NCBI GenBank assembly: GCA_030536575.1
Contig: JAUNPS010000024.1
Location: 1-64,000 of the forward strand
Origin: Eubacteriales bacterium
Lineage (GTDB): Bacteria; Bacillota; Clostridia; Lachnospirales; Lachnospiraceae
DNA: 64,000 bases
Reading direction: 5' to 3'
The position numbers and the translations under genes were made by a program. The notes under the pieces were generated by a model. It was not told the origin of the DNA. It saw only the letters and a list, made by a program, of their open reading frames with translations, and searched no databases. Numbering within the stretch: position 1 is the stretch's first letter; every line of letters begins with the position of its first letter. This document shows, one piece after another, positions 1 to 7,801 of this stretch.

Positions 1-142
1 TAAATTCAAGCTTTACGGGGATTTTTAATCTGTAAACTGTAAAAGTCAGGTTATAGCATCATCCCTCTGAAATCTCAATGTTTTCTTTTTCTTCCATTTG
101 TAGTATGATAAGGGCGTAAACATACAATCTCAGGAGGAACCC

Positions 143-871
143 ATGAAAAAAATTGCAATCCTACAATCCAACTACATCCCCTGGAAAGGCTATTTCGACC
201 TGATCAACCTCGTGGACGAGTTCATTTTATACGACGACATGCAGTACACCCGCCGCGACTGGCGCAACCGCAACAAAATCAAAACCCCCGCCGGCCTGAA
301 ATGGCTCTCCATCCCCGTCATCAACAAGGGCAAATTCTACCAGAAAATTAACGAAACCGAAGTTCTGGATCACGAATGGTGCCACGACCACTGGCGCGCC
401 CTCACCCTGAACTACGGTAAAGCTCCCTTTTTCAAAGAATACGAAGACCGCATTCACGCCATCTACGAAGCCTGCGAGACAGAAACCCATTTAAGCCGGA
501 TCAACTACCGGTTTCTGACCGAAATCTGTGACATTCTCGGCATCCGCACAAAAATCACCTGGTCTTCGGATTACCCGTTAAGCGACGGAAAAACGGAACG
601 CCTGGTCAACCTCTGCCTTTCCGCCGGCGGGAACGCCTACCTGTCCGGCCCTGCCGCAAAAGACTACATTGTCGACGAATGCTTTTCAAATGCAAATGTA
701 AAACTGGCCTATATGGATTACAGCAATTATCCGGAATATCCCCAGTTTTTCGGCGATTTCGAACACGGCGTCTCGATTCTGGATCTGATCTTCCAGACTG
801 GCCCGGACGCGCCGAAGTATCTGAAGAGCTTCCCCCAGTCCATCCATCCCGGAGGTGATCCTTTCCAATGA
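143..871 (+). CDS. WbqC-family protein
   Basis: 242 aa. The N-terminus MKKIAILQSNYIPWKGYFDL, followed by EFILYDDMQYTRRDWRNRN, is the hallmark start of the WbqC family (PF08889). This family is found in surface-polysaccharide loci and sometimes linked to aminosugar or N-acyl sugar synthesis, but its biochemical role is not settled. There is no signal peptide or membrane segment, so it is probably cytosolic. The start is set by AGGAGG at 133-138 just upstream. The stop overlaps the start of the next gene (ATGA), so it is translationally coupled to two small membrane proteins. Only a weak -10 (TATGAT near 103) is visible upstream. Family call is firm, function is open. Confidence 0.88.
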   Translation: MKKIAILQSNYIPWKGYFDLINLVDEFILYDDMQYTRRDWRNRNKIKTPAGLKWLSIPVINKGKFYQKINETEVLDHEWCHDHWRALTLNYGKAPFFKEYEDRIHAIYEACETETHLSRINYRFLTEICDILGIRTKITWSSDYPLSDGKTERLVNLCLSAGGNAYLSGPAAKDYIVDECFSNANVKLAYMDYSNYPEYPQFFGDFEHGVSILDLIFQTGPDAPKYLKSFPQSIHPGGDPFQ

Positions 872-1227
872 GTAAAAAACGTCCTGCGGTAAGCGGGAAA
901 GTGTTCCTCGCGCTGCACATTTCCCTGTTTTTTTCTTCTCTGAGCGGCGTAGCCTCCAAAATGGCGGCCAATCAGCCTTTTTTATCTCCGGCCTTCTGCT
1001 TTTATTATGGGCTGGTCTTATTGATTATGCTCGGATACGCGTTTGCATGGCAGCAGATTCTTCATTATCTGCCGCTCACGTTCGCCTATTCGAACAAAGG
1101 CGTTTCCCTGGTTTGGGGCATGATCTGGGGCGCCCTGTTTTTTCAGGAAAAAATAACCTGGAATATGATACTGGGGGCAGGTATCATTTTCTTTGGGATT
1201 TATCTGGTGGTGACCAGCGATGAGTGA
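868..1227 (+). CDS. Small four-helix DMT/EamA-type transporter half (first of a pair)
   Basis: 119 aa with four predicted hydrophobic helices. The second half (PLTFAYSNKGVSLVWGMIWG, then FFQEKITWNMILGAGIIFFG) has the pattern of small DMT proteins such as ArnE/ArnF and the SMR family. The start overlaps the upstream WbqC stop, and the end overlaps the next transporter start by 8 nt. Two adjacent, dissimilar 116-119 aa halves suggest a heterodimer, as in the ArnE/ArnF undecaprenyl-phosphate aminosugar flippase. I infer export or flipping of a lipid-linked sugar made with help from WbqC. A small-molecule efflux pair is the alternative. Confidence 0.75.
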   Translation: MSKKRPAVSGKVFLALHISLFFSSLSGVASKMAANQPFLSPAFCFYYGLVLLIMLGYAFAWQQILHYLPLTFAYSNKGVSLVWGMIWGALFFQEKITWNMILGAGIIFFGIYLVVTSDE

Positions 1228-1570
1228 TCTGGCGCCCTATGTTCTGCTGCTGCTTTTTTCTGTTTTTATTTCGTCCGTGTCCCAGATTCTTCTGAAAAAA
1301 GCCGCCCAGAAAACATATCCGAATAAAATCCGGGAATACTTAAATCCGTATGTCGTCATTGCCTACAGCATTTTCCTGCTGTCTACGGTGCTGACGATGC
1401 TGGCGCTGCGCCGGGTGCCCCTTTCCATGCAGCCGATTTTGGAATCTACCAGCTATATTTATGTGTCTGTTTTAGGTTACGTTCTTCTAAAGGAACCGTT
1501 TTCGAAACGGAAGGCCGCCGGGATTCTGGTGATTCTTCTGGGGATTCTGGTGTATTCTCTGAAATTTTAA
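1220..1570 (+). CDS. Small four-helix DMT/EamA-type transporter half (second of a pair)
   Basis: 116 aa with four hydrophobic segments. It carries ILLKKAAQK in helix 1 and the C-terminal EamA-like pattern STSYIYVSVLGYVLLKEPFS, followed by GILVILLGILVYS. It overlaps the preceding half by 8 nt and is the last gene of the three-gene plus-strand unit. Size and pairing resemble ArnF/ArnE or paired SMR proteins. A membrane heterodimer with the 868-1227 product is an inference from the overlap and size. Substrate unknown. Confidence 0.75.
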   Translation: MSDLAPYVLLLLFSVFISSVSQILLKKAAQKTYPNKIREYLNPYVVIAYSIFLLSTVLTMLALRRVPLSMQPILESTSYIYVSVLGYVLLKEPFSKRKAAGILVILLGILVYSLKF

Positions 1571-1588
1571 ACATGTGAGACGCAAAAT

Positions 1589-1608
1589 CCGGCGGCACAA
1601 ATCGCCGG
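1589..1608. terminator. Stem-loop between convergent genes
   Basis: CCGGCG, an 8-nt loop, then CGCCGG. It lies 18 nt after the 1570 stop. On the minus strand it is followed by ATTTTG. It could end the plus-strand transporter operon or act as a second rpoD terminator. Confidence 0.45.
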
Positions 1609-1631
1609 AAAACGTTCTCTTGCCTTAAACG

Positions 1632-1658
1632 CAAAAAGAGCCGCTTTCAAAGCGGCTC
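1632..1658 (-). terminator. rpoD rho-independent terminator
   Basis: On the minus strand GAGCCGCTT, loop TGA, AAGCGGCTC, then TTTTTGCG. It sits about 47 nt after the rpoD stop. Confidence 0.8.
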
Positions 1659-1704
1659 AAATTCGCAAAAACATACATCTGTTGTTTCAATCCACGCCCG
1701 GTAG

Positions 1705-2844
1705 TTAAATTAAGAAATCCTTCAGTCGTTTACTCCTGGAAGGATGACGCAGCTTCCGCAGCGCCTTCGCCTCGATCTGTCGGATTCGCTCACGGGTCAC
1801 ATTAAATTCCTTCCCCACTTCTTCCAGCGTCCGCGCACGCCCGTCTTCCAACCCGAAACGCAGGCGCACCACCTGACGCTCTCTGTCCGTCAGAGACTCC
1901 AGCGCCGTGCTCAGTTCCGCCCGCAGCATCGAAAACGCGGCCGAATCTGCCGGCGAAAGGGCAGAATCATCCTCGATAAAATCCCCCAGATGACTGTCAT
2001 CCTCTTCTCCGATGGGGGTATCCAGCGATACCGGATCTCTCGAAATCTTCAGGACCTCCCGCACGCGGGCGACGGGCACATTCAGGCGCTCCGCCACTTC
2101 TTCCGGGGTCGGTTCCCGTCCCAGCTCCTGCAGAAGGGTTCTGGTCATACGCAGGGTCTTATTGATCGTTTCCACCATATGTACCGGCACACGGATGGTT
2201 CTTCCGGTGTCCGCAATGCCTCTGGTAATGGCCTGACGAATCCACCAGGTCGCATAGGTACTGAATTTATAGCCTTTGGAGTAGTCGAACTTGTCCACAG
2301 CCTTCATCAGCCCCATGTTTCCTTCCTGAATCAGATCCAGGAAGGGCATCCCGCGGCCCACATATTTTTTCGCAATGCTGACAACAAGACGCAGATTCGC
2401 TTCGGTAAGCTTCTTCTTCGCCTCTTCATCGCCTTGTTCCACACGTTTTGCAAGTTCAATCTCTTCTTCGGTACTCAGAAGAGGTACATTTCCGATTTCT
2501 TTCAGATACATCCGGACCGGGTCTTCGGTGCTGACGCCTTCCAGCACATCCACATCATCAATGATTTCTACTTCGTCCTCGTCATCCAAAATAATATCGT
2601 CTTCGCTGTCCAGGAGCAGATCTTCTACTTTGCCGCCCGCCTCCACACTGGTATTCATGATATCAATGTTCTGCTTTTCCAGGTACTCCAGGACAAGATC
2701 CATCTTGTCCTCTGACAGCTCCATTCCCCGGAAGGCGTCATTTATCTCACTGTATTCCAGAACATTCTTTTTGGTTTTCGCCAGGTCTACCAGACCCAGC
2801 AGCGCCTTTGTAAACTGTTCCTGCTGTAAATCATCCATAATCAT
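1705..2844 (-). CDS. rpoD: RNA polymerase primary sigma factor (sigma-A/RpoD)
   Basis: 379 aa from the chosen start. An acidic stretch rich in D/E follows the short N-terminal domain. Region 2 is intact ([50 protein letters not shown]), as is region 4.2 ([20 protein letters not shown]). The reading frame stays open to 2934, but ATG 2844 or ATG 2838 follows GAGGAG, while the longer version would run through the promoter. It has its own promoter (2873-2901) and terminator. The usual upstream neighbour dnaG is absent; instead a structured repeat separates it from clpX. It directs housekeeping transcription. Confidence 0.96.
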   Translation of the reverse strand: MIMDDLQQEQFTKALLGLVDLAKTKKNVLEYSEINDAFRGMELSEDKMDLVLEYLEKQNIDIMNTSVEAGGKVEDLLLDSEDDIILDDEDEVEIIDDVDVLEGVSTEDPVRMYLKEIGNVPLLSTEEEIELAKRVEQGDEEAKKKLTEANLRLVVSIAKKYVGRGMPFLDLIQEGNMGLMKAVDKFDYSKGYKFSTYATWWIRQAITRGIADTGRTIRVPVHMVETINKTLRMTRTLLQELGREPTPEEVAERLNVPVARVREVLKISRDPVSLDTPIGEEDDSHLGDFIEDDSALSPADSAAFSMLRAELSTALESLTDRERQVVRLRFGLEDGRARTLEEVGKEFNVTRERIRQIEAKALRKLRHPSRSKRLKDFLI

Positions 2845-2872
2845 CGATCTCCTCAAACACGTTCTCAAAGAT

Positions 2873-2901
2873 ACCATACCATTTTTGTCATTCCCTGTCA
2901 A
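2873..2901 (-). promoter_or_regulatory. rpoD sigma-A promoter
   Basis: Minus strand TTGACA (2896-2901), a 17-nt spacer, TATGGT (2873-2878). It lies about 30 nt upstream of the ATG at 2844 and downstream of repeat copy A, so rpoD does not depend on the repeat for its core promoter. Confidence 0.75.
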
Positions 2902-2948
2902 CTTTTCCGGGAATCTTTCCAAAAATTGACGCAAAGTCCCTTTTCCCC

Positions 2949-3227
2949 CCTGCGCCAGCCTTAATCATTTCTCACCACACAATCACAGCCAAACGTCACC
3001 GTGCCGTCGAAAACCTTCCGGGGAACGGGGCAACGTCATCGTCAAACTTCCCCTAACTGCGACTAGGACACTCAGGAGAGCCTTCGTGCCCAAGTCTTAG
3101 TAAGGGGTGATTTCGACTCTTCCTAAAATCGCCCCTCGAAACACGTCCCCGTAAGCTTTCCGTCTTCCCGGTAACTGTATATAGTGAACTGGAAGTACCA
3201 ACAGCTGGCGCAGGTGTGAACGGTAAC
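2949..3227 (+). repeat. Structured interspersed repeat, family 1, copy A
   Basis: This fills most of the 416-bp gap between clpX and rpoD. It is closely similar over about 200 bp to copies at 4793-5085 and 41451-41736. The closing stem pairs CCTGCGCCAGC (2949-2959) with GCTGGCGCAGG (3204-3214). Inside are a CCGGGGA/TTCCCGG helix, ACGGGGcaACGT with ACGTCCCCGT, a GACTAGG-type hairpin and an AGGGGTGAT/ATCGCCCCT hairpin. The left outer arm found in copies B and C is missing here. I do not recognise the family. Strand is given as plus because most wobble pairs fit that orientation. The minus-strand frame inside it is not a credible gene. Confidence 0.85.
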
Positions 3228-3230
3228 CGC

Positions 3231-3257
3231 AAAAACGGCTGTTCTGCCACCGTTTTT
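3231..3257 (-). terminator. clpX terminator
   Basis: AAAAACGG, an 11-nt loop, CCGTTTTT. It starts 4 nt after the clpX stop and is symmetric enough to work in both directions. Confidence 0.7.
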
Positions 3258-3260
3258 CTT

Positions 3261-4688
3261 CTATCCCTGGAGCGCCGGGACTCCCCGCATCATAATCCGC
3301 GGCCCGCCCCGATGTTCAATGTAATCCTTCGTGATCACGACCCGGCCGATATTGTCATCCTTGGGAATTTCATACATGATATCCAGCATGAATTCCTCGA
3401 TGATCGCCCGCAGGGCCCTGGCCCCGGTTTTCTTTTCCATGGCTTTCGTCGCAATGCTTTCCAGGGCATCGTCGTCGAATTCGAGCTGGACTTCGTCCAT
3501 GGCCAGCAGTTTCTGATACTGCTTCAGGATCGCATTTTTCGGCTCTTTCAGGATCTGTACCAGCATATTCTCGGTCAGCCCCTGCATGGTGCACACAATA
3601 GGGAGCCGTCCGATAAACTCCGGAATCATGCCGAAATTCCGGATATCTTCCAGCGTTACTTTGTCCAGGATGTTCGGATCGTTGTCGTACTTGTCCTTTA
3701 GGTCGGCCTGGAATCCGATAGCGGCCTGCTTGTTCAGGCGCTCTTTGATGATGTCTTCCAGTCCCGGAAACGCTCCTCCGCAGATAAAAAGAATATTTTT
3801 CGTATTTACGGTCGTCATGGGCACCATCGCATTTTTGCTGGTGGCTCCCACGGGCACCTCCACTTCACTGCCTTCCAGGAGTTTGAGCATTCCCTGCTGG
3901 ACGGATTCTCCGCTGACGTCGCGCTGGTTGGTGTTCTTTTTCTTGGCAATTTTGTCGATTTCGTCGATGAAGACGATTCCGCGTTCTGCCTTTTCCACAT
4001 CATTGTCCGCCGCGGCCAGTAATTTGGAGATCACGCTTTCGATATCGTCTCCGATGTAACCGGCTTCGGTCAGGGACGTGGCGTCTGCGATGGCCAGGGG
4101 CACATCCAGAAGCCGGGCCAGAGTTTTCACCAGGTAGGTCTTTCCGCATCCGGTGGGCCCGATCAGCAGCATATTGGACTTTTCGATCTCGATCTCGCCG
4201 TCAGGATCGCCTGCCACGCGCTTATAGTGGTTGTAGACTGCCACGGAGATTACTTTTTTGGCATGTTCCTGACCGATGATGAAATCGTCGAGTCCGGCTT
4301 TGATCTTATGGGGGGCCGGGATTTTATGGATGTCAAAGGCCTGTTTGGGCGCTTTCTCTGGCTTTTTCTTTTTGATTTTCTGGCGCTGGGGGATCTGGTT
4401 CATCTGGCCCATGAGGTCGGAAAGGTTGATCATGCTGATGTTGGGCATGTTGGTGAGGGAGGACAGATCCTGGGTGGGGAAGCCCTGGGTGTTCATGGTG
4501 TCGAAAGCTTTCTGCATGCATTCGCTGCAGATGCATATATTGTTGGGCAGGTGTACCAGTTTTCCGGCTTTGCTTTCTGGCCGGCGGCACATGAAGCACA
4601 CTTCTTCGTATTCGTTTTCGGACTCTTTTTTGGAGGAGTCGTCGGATGCGACGGTGTCGGGTGTGTTCAGCTCTTTTTCTTCTGACAT
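3261..4688 (-). CDS. clpX: ATP-dependent Clp protease ATP-binding subunit ClpX
   Basis: 475 aa. An N-terminal zinc-binding domain has cysteines at 31, 34, 54 and 57 (CFMC and CSEC). The AAA+ domain follows with Walker A GPTGCGKT near residue 180, Walker B IVFIDEIDKIA, and the pore and sensor region including FIGRLPIV. It unfolds substrates and feeds them to ClpP in the cytosol. It is about 40-50 aa longer than typical ClpX because of an acidic N-terminus and a basic KIKKKKPEKAPK linker. ClpP and trigger factor, the usual neighbours, are not here; HtrA is upstream. It has a separate promoter and terminator, so it is monocistronic. Confidence 0.97.
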   Translation of the reverse strand: MSEEKELNTPDTVASDDSSKKESENEYEEVCFMCRRPESKAGKLVHLPNNICICSECMQKAFDTMNTQGFPTQDLSSLTNMPNISMINLSDLMGQMNQIPQRQKIKKKKPEKAPKQAFDIHKIPAPHKIKAGLDDFIIGQEHAKKVISVAVYNHYKRVAGDPDGEIEIEKSNMLLIGPTGCGKTYLVKTLARLLDVPLAIADATSLTEAGYIGDDIESVISKLLAAADNDVEKAERGIVFIDEIDKIAKKKNTNQRDVSGESVQQGMLKLLEGSEVEVPVGATSKNAMVPMTTVNTKNILFICGGAFPGLEDIIKERLNKQAAIGFQADLKDKYDNDPNILDKVTLEDIRNFGMIPEFIGRLPIVCTMQGLTENMLVQILKEPKNAILKQYQKLLAMDEVQLEFDDDALESIATKAMEKKTGARALRAIIEEFMLDIMYEIPKDDNIGRVVITKDYIEHRGGPRIMMRGVPALQG

Positions 4689-4724
4689 AAATTTACCTCT
4701 TTTCGCAAAATAGCCTATGGGTTG

Positions 4725-4753
4725 ATTATAGCCTAAACCGTGCGGGTGTACAA
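4725..4753 (-). promoter_or_regulatory. clpX promoter
   Basis: Minus strand TTGTAC (4748-4753), 17 nt, perfect TATAAT (4725-4730). It lies 37 nt upstream of the clpX ATG. I see no CtsR or CIRCE operator. Confidence 0.65.
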
Positions 4754-4792
4754 GTGAACATTTTATAAATTACACACGCATACGGCAAAATC

Positions 4793-5085
4793 GTTATGTT
4801 CACACCTCGCCAGCTTTTTGCGTTTTTTACCACTTGAAAGGCAACCGGACGTCACCGTGCCGCCGAAAAACTTCCGGGGAACGGGGCAACGTCATCGTCA
4901 AACTTCCCCTAACTGCGACTAAGCCGCTCAGGAGAGCCTTCGCGGCTAAGTCTTAGTAAGGGGTGATTTCGACTCTTCCTAAAAACGCCCCTCGAAACAC
5001 GTCCCCGTAAGCTTTCCGTCTTCCCGGTAACTGTATGATAGAAGACTGAAACTACCAAAAGGCTGGCATTGTTGTGAACGATAAC
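4793..5085 (+). repeat. Structured interspersed repeat, family 1, copy B
   Basis: This occupies the 451-bp gap between htrA and clpX. The outer stem is GTTATGTTCACA (4793-4804) against TGTGAAC plus ATAAC (5073-5085, one bulged G), then GCCAGC (4809-4814) with GCTGGC (5062-5067). The GACTAAGCCGC hairpin at 4917-4927 pairs with GCGGCTAAGTC. Copies A and C carry different bases at several of these positions but keep the pairing. The right end runs into the htrA terminator. The insertion lies outside the clpX core promoter. Confidence 0.85.
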
Positions 5086-5089
5086 GGCA

Positions 5090-5115
5090 AAATCCGGGGT
5101 GCACGCCCCGGATTT
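5090..5115 (-). terminator. htrA terminator
   Basis: AAATCCGGGG, a 6-nt loop, CCCCGGATTT, with a short T-run on the minus strand, 25 nt after the htrA stop. Confidence 0.75.
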
Positions 5116-5139
5116 CATCCTCTCTATTTTTTATTTTAT

Positions 5140-6750
5140 TTAGTTAAACAAATCCGGGAACATCTGTGAGAACGGGCTTACGCTACCGTCTTCCTCGCCG
5201 TCGGAACTATCGCTGCCATCGCTTCCGCTGTCTGAGCGTCCCCGTCCGGAGGTGCTGTCGCTTCCGGAACTCTGCGTGGTGCTGCTCTCCGAATCCGGCC
5301 GTGTTCCAAGGGTCAGCGTCACTTCTTTCTCCTGATAGGAATTACTTCCATTTTCCACGGACTGTACCGTCAGGGTGATCGTCTCGCCTGCACGATAATA
5401 CTCCATGCGGTCAAAGAGTTCTTCTCTGGAGGAAATGGTCACACCATCGATCTTCGTGATGATATCGCCTCGCTTCAGGCCTGCTTCATCGGCCGCGGAA
5501 CCTTCTTCTACACTGTATACATAAGCGCCAGTCGGAACATTGTAAAGCTCTTTCGCTTCATCGGACACATCATACGGGGTGATTCCCATAAAGCCCTGCT
5601 CCTCAGAATCCGATACTTTCGTTCTGGTGGTCATATTTTTCAGATTTTCCAGAATCGGCTTGATCGTATCGGACGGGATCGCATAGCCCATACCTTCCAC
5701 GCCGGTAGCGGAAGCTTTCACAGAGTTAATCCCGATCAGCTCGCCGTTCATATTCAGAAGAGCGCCGCCGCTGTTTCCTGCGTTAATGGCCGCATCAGTC
5801 TGGATCATATAATTCGTCACGCCGTCTACGGTCACTTCCCGGTTCAGCGCGCTGACATAACCGCTGGTAACAGACTGGCCATATCCAAGGGCATTTCCGA
5901 TGGCCACTACCTGTTCGCCAAGTCTTACTTCACTGGAATCCCCAATGCTCGCAATGCGGATCTGGCTCTTTACTTCTTCCGGGATATCCTCCAGCTTCAC
6001 GGCTACAACCGCCAGGTCATGGGAGGAATCCGTTCCTTTGATCAGGCCTTCGACAATCGCGTCGTCCTGGTTTTCCTCACCCAGGTCTACGGAGAATAAA
6101 ACGGAAAGCGATTCAGCCCCTTCTACGACGTGGTTATTCGTTACGATCAGGAGTTCGTCTTCGTTCTCATCAAAGATTACTCCGGAACCGGTGCTTTCCA
6201 CTTCCTGCTGGTAAGTCTGGCGTGAGAAATAATCTTCCACCTGTTCCACGCTCTGATTCGTGATCGCTACCATGAACGGCATGGAGTTTTCCGCTACGTC
6301 AGCCACCGTGTTTCCGGAAGTATCAGCGGAACCTCTCTCTTCGCTCTCTTCCATCGTCTCGGCGGTCTGGATCTCATCCTGTGCATCGCCGCTGTCCGCG
6401 GTGGTCTCTTCCTGCGATACGTTCTGGAGAACGTCTTCGCTGCCGGTCGCTTTCTTCTCATTTACGGTTCCGGCTGCTTCGATCTGAGAGCCGCTTTCAG
6501 AGGTCTGCGCCGCGTCCACCCGGTTCGCCAGGTTTCCGGTCAGCTGTAAGCCCGCTCCGGCTACGACGCCAAATACCAGGGCGACTGCCGCTGCGATTCC
6601 GGTATTTCTGGCTGAAGAATGTTTTTTCTTCTTGTGATCCTGGGGCTCGTAGGGGAACTTCCCGCTGTTCCTCTGATCGTCTCGCTCATATTCGTAGTGT
6701 TCCATTTCGCTGCTGTTCATTTCTTCTTTTTTCTTATAGTCATCAAACAT
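5140..6750 (-). CDS. HtrA/DegP-type serine protease with PDZ domain, membrane anchored
   Basis: 536 aa. A charged cytoplasmic N-terminus of about 48 residues precedes one membrane helix (TGIAAAVALVFGVVAGAGL), then an acidic linker to about residue 145. The trypsin-like domain carries the triad His in VTNNHVVEGA, Asp in DSSHDLAVVAV and Ser in NAGNSGGALLN. One PDZ domain follows (GFMGITPYDVS to about 475), then a Ser/Gly/Asp-rich tail ending in hydrophobic residues. It is predicted to degrade or refold misfolded proteins outside the membrane. Start: ATG after AGGAGG. A TTGACT-like -35 lies upstream, but the -10 is poor. Confidence 0.93.
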   Translation of the reverse strand: MFDDYKKKEEMNSSEMEHYEYERDDQRNSGKFPYEPQDHKKKKHSSARNTGIAAAVALVFGVVAGAGLQLTGNLANRVDAAQTSESGSQIEAAGTVNEKKATGSEDVLQNVSQEETTADSGDAQDEIQTAETMEESEERGSADTSGNTVADVAENSMPFMVAITNQSVEQVEDYFSRQTYQQEVESTGSGVIFDENEDELLIVTNNHVVEGAESLSVLFSVDLGEENQDDAIVEGLIKGTDSSHDLAVVAVKLEDIPEEVKSQIRIASIGDSSEVRLGEQVVAIGNALGYGQSVTSGYVSALNREVTVDGVTNYMIQTDAAINAGNSGGALLNMNGELIGINSVKASATGVEGMGYAIPSDTIKPILENLKNMTTRTKVSDSEEQGFMGITPYDVSDEAKELYNVPTGAYVYSVEEGSAADEAGLKRGDIITKIDGVTISSREELFDRMEYYRAGETITLTVQSVENGSNSYQEKEVTLTLGTRPDSESSTTQSSGSDSTSGRGRSDSGSDGSDSSDGEEDGSVSPFSQMFPDLFN

Positions 6751-6870
6751 ATGATTACCTCCTGCAATTCCTTGTTTGTTTTTTCTTTTCTATGTTTTCG
6801 AGTTTATCAGTCAATTGTGTTTAATTTGTGATAAATGTTTTAAGAATCTTTGAAAAACAAACGGTAAATT

Positions 6871-7797
6871 TTACACAGGATTTTTCCAGTAGGACTGGTT
6901 CATCGACAGCTTCCGCACAAGCCATCCCGGCAGCTTTTTGTAACGCTTTCCGAGCAGGTAACCCAGGTACTTAAAGCCGCTCTGCATGACCAGTTCAAAA
7001 ATCAGCCAGGGCTTCCTCTGCTTCACCAGCCACCCGGCCGTCTGCTTCACCAGCCGGATCCCCTCGCTCTCCGACTTCACCGTCCCGAAAATCTCCGGAT
7101 GATCCGCCTGGGACACCGCAAGGTCAAAATTCCGGTGAAGCTGCTCCATACAGCTGTAATTATGGGAATGCACCGCCCGCGCATCGGCCTGATAAGCAAT
7201 GCTGCCGCCGCTTTGGATGATTTTCGCGGCATAAATCATATCTTCATTAAAAATCGTCTTTTTTTCAAACCCGCCAAGTTCCAGATAGGTTTCCCGCCGG
7301 TACATGGCGCAGGCATTGGAACAGAAAAAAGTTTTGATGCCAAGTTCGTCCAGATCCGCCGCCGATTTCACCCGACTCTTCGCCGGATAGTTAAAACTCC
7401 TGACGTAACGTTCCAGAAGTCGGCAATCCGGGTTCGGAAGCTGTCTCGCATAGGCTGCCTGGACGGTTTCGTCTGTAAAGGCTTTTACAAGATTTCCCAC
7501 AAGCTTTTCGTCCGCGGGAACCGCATCCTGGGTAATAAACAGCATCAGATCGCTCTGACAGAGCATGGCGGCCCGGTCTCTGGTGCCGCCATGGTCAAAT
7601 TCTTCTTTGGGAAGATGGATAACCTCCACCCCCGGAAGCTTCTCGTATCCCCTGTCCGGAAAAAAACGCGCTTCCGTATTCATAATCAGGATTTTGGATA
7701 CCGGATAGGAAGAGGCCTGCAGGCGTTTCATCAGCCGGTCAAAGGTCTCATCCGGTTTATAAGTAGGAATGATCACATCTACGGTATATTTTTTCAT
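6871..7797 (-). CDS. Rhamnosyltransferase-like family 2 glycosyltransferase
   Basis: 308 aa. A GT-A fold starts at VDVIIPTYKPDETFDRLM. HGGTRDRAA and FITQDAVPAD (the metal-binding region) are typical of RfbN-like rhamnosyltransferases. A C-terminal amphipathic or hydrophobic part may contact the membrane. The frame is open to 7908, but ATG 7797 is preferred because it lies 4 nt after the LCP stop and gives a normal GT2 N-terminus. It is the last gene of the 10336-6871 unit. It probably adds a deoxysugar to the repeat unit made by this locus; donor and acceptor are inferred from family likeness only. Confidence 0.85.
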   Translation of the reverse strand: MKKYTVDVIIPTYKPDETFDRLMKRLQASSYPVSKILIMNTEARFFPDRGYEKLPGVEVIHLPKEEFDHGGTRDRAAMLCQSDLMLFITQDAVPADEKLVGNLVKAFTDETVQAAYARQLPNPDCRLLERYVRSFNYPAKSRVKSAADLDELGIKTFFCSNACAMYRRETYLELGGFEKKTIFNEDMIYAAKIIQSGGSIAYQADARAVHSHNYSCMEQLHRNFDLAVSQADHPEIFGTVKSESEGIRLVKQTAGWLVKQRKPWLIFELVMQSGFKYLGYLLGKRYKKLPGWLVRKLSMNQSYWKNPV

Positions 7798-7801
7798 CTG
7801 T

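Noticed and set aside
1744-2715. Long plus-strand open frame opposite rpoD
   Set aside because: Shadow of a GC-rich coding strand; basic, low-complexity product with no start signals; many genes here show the same effect.
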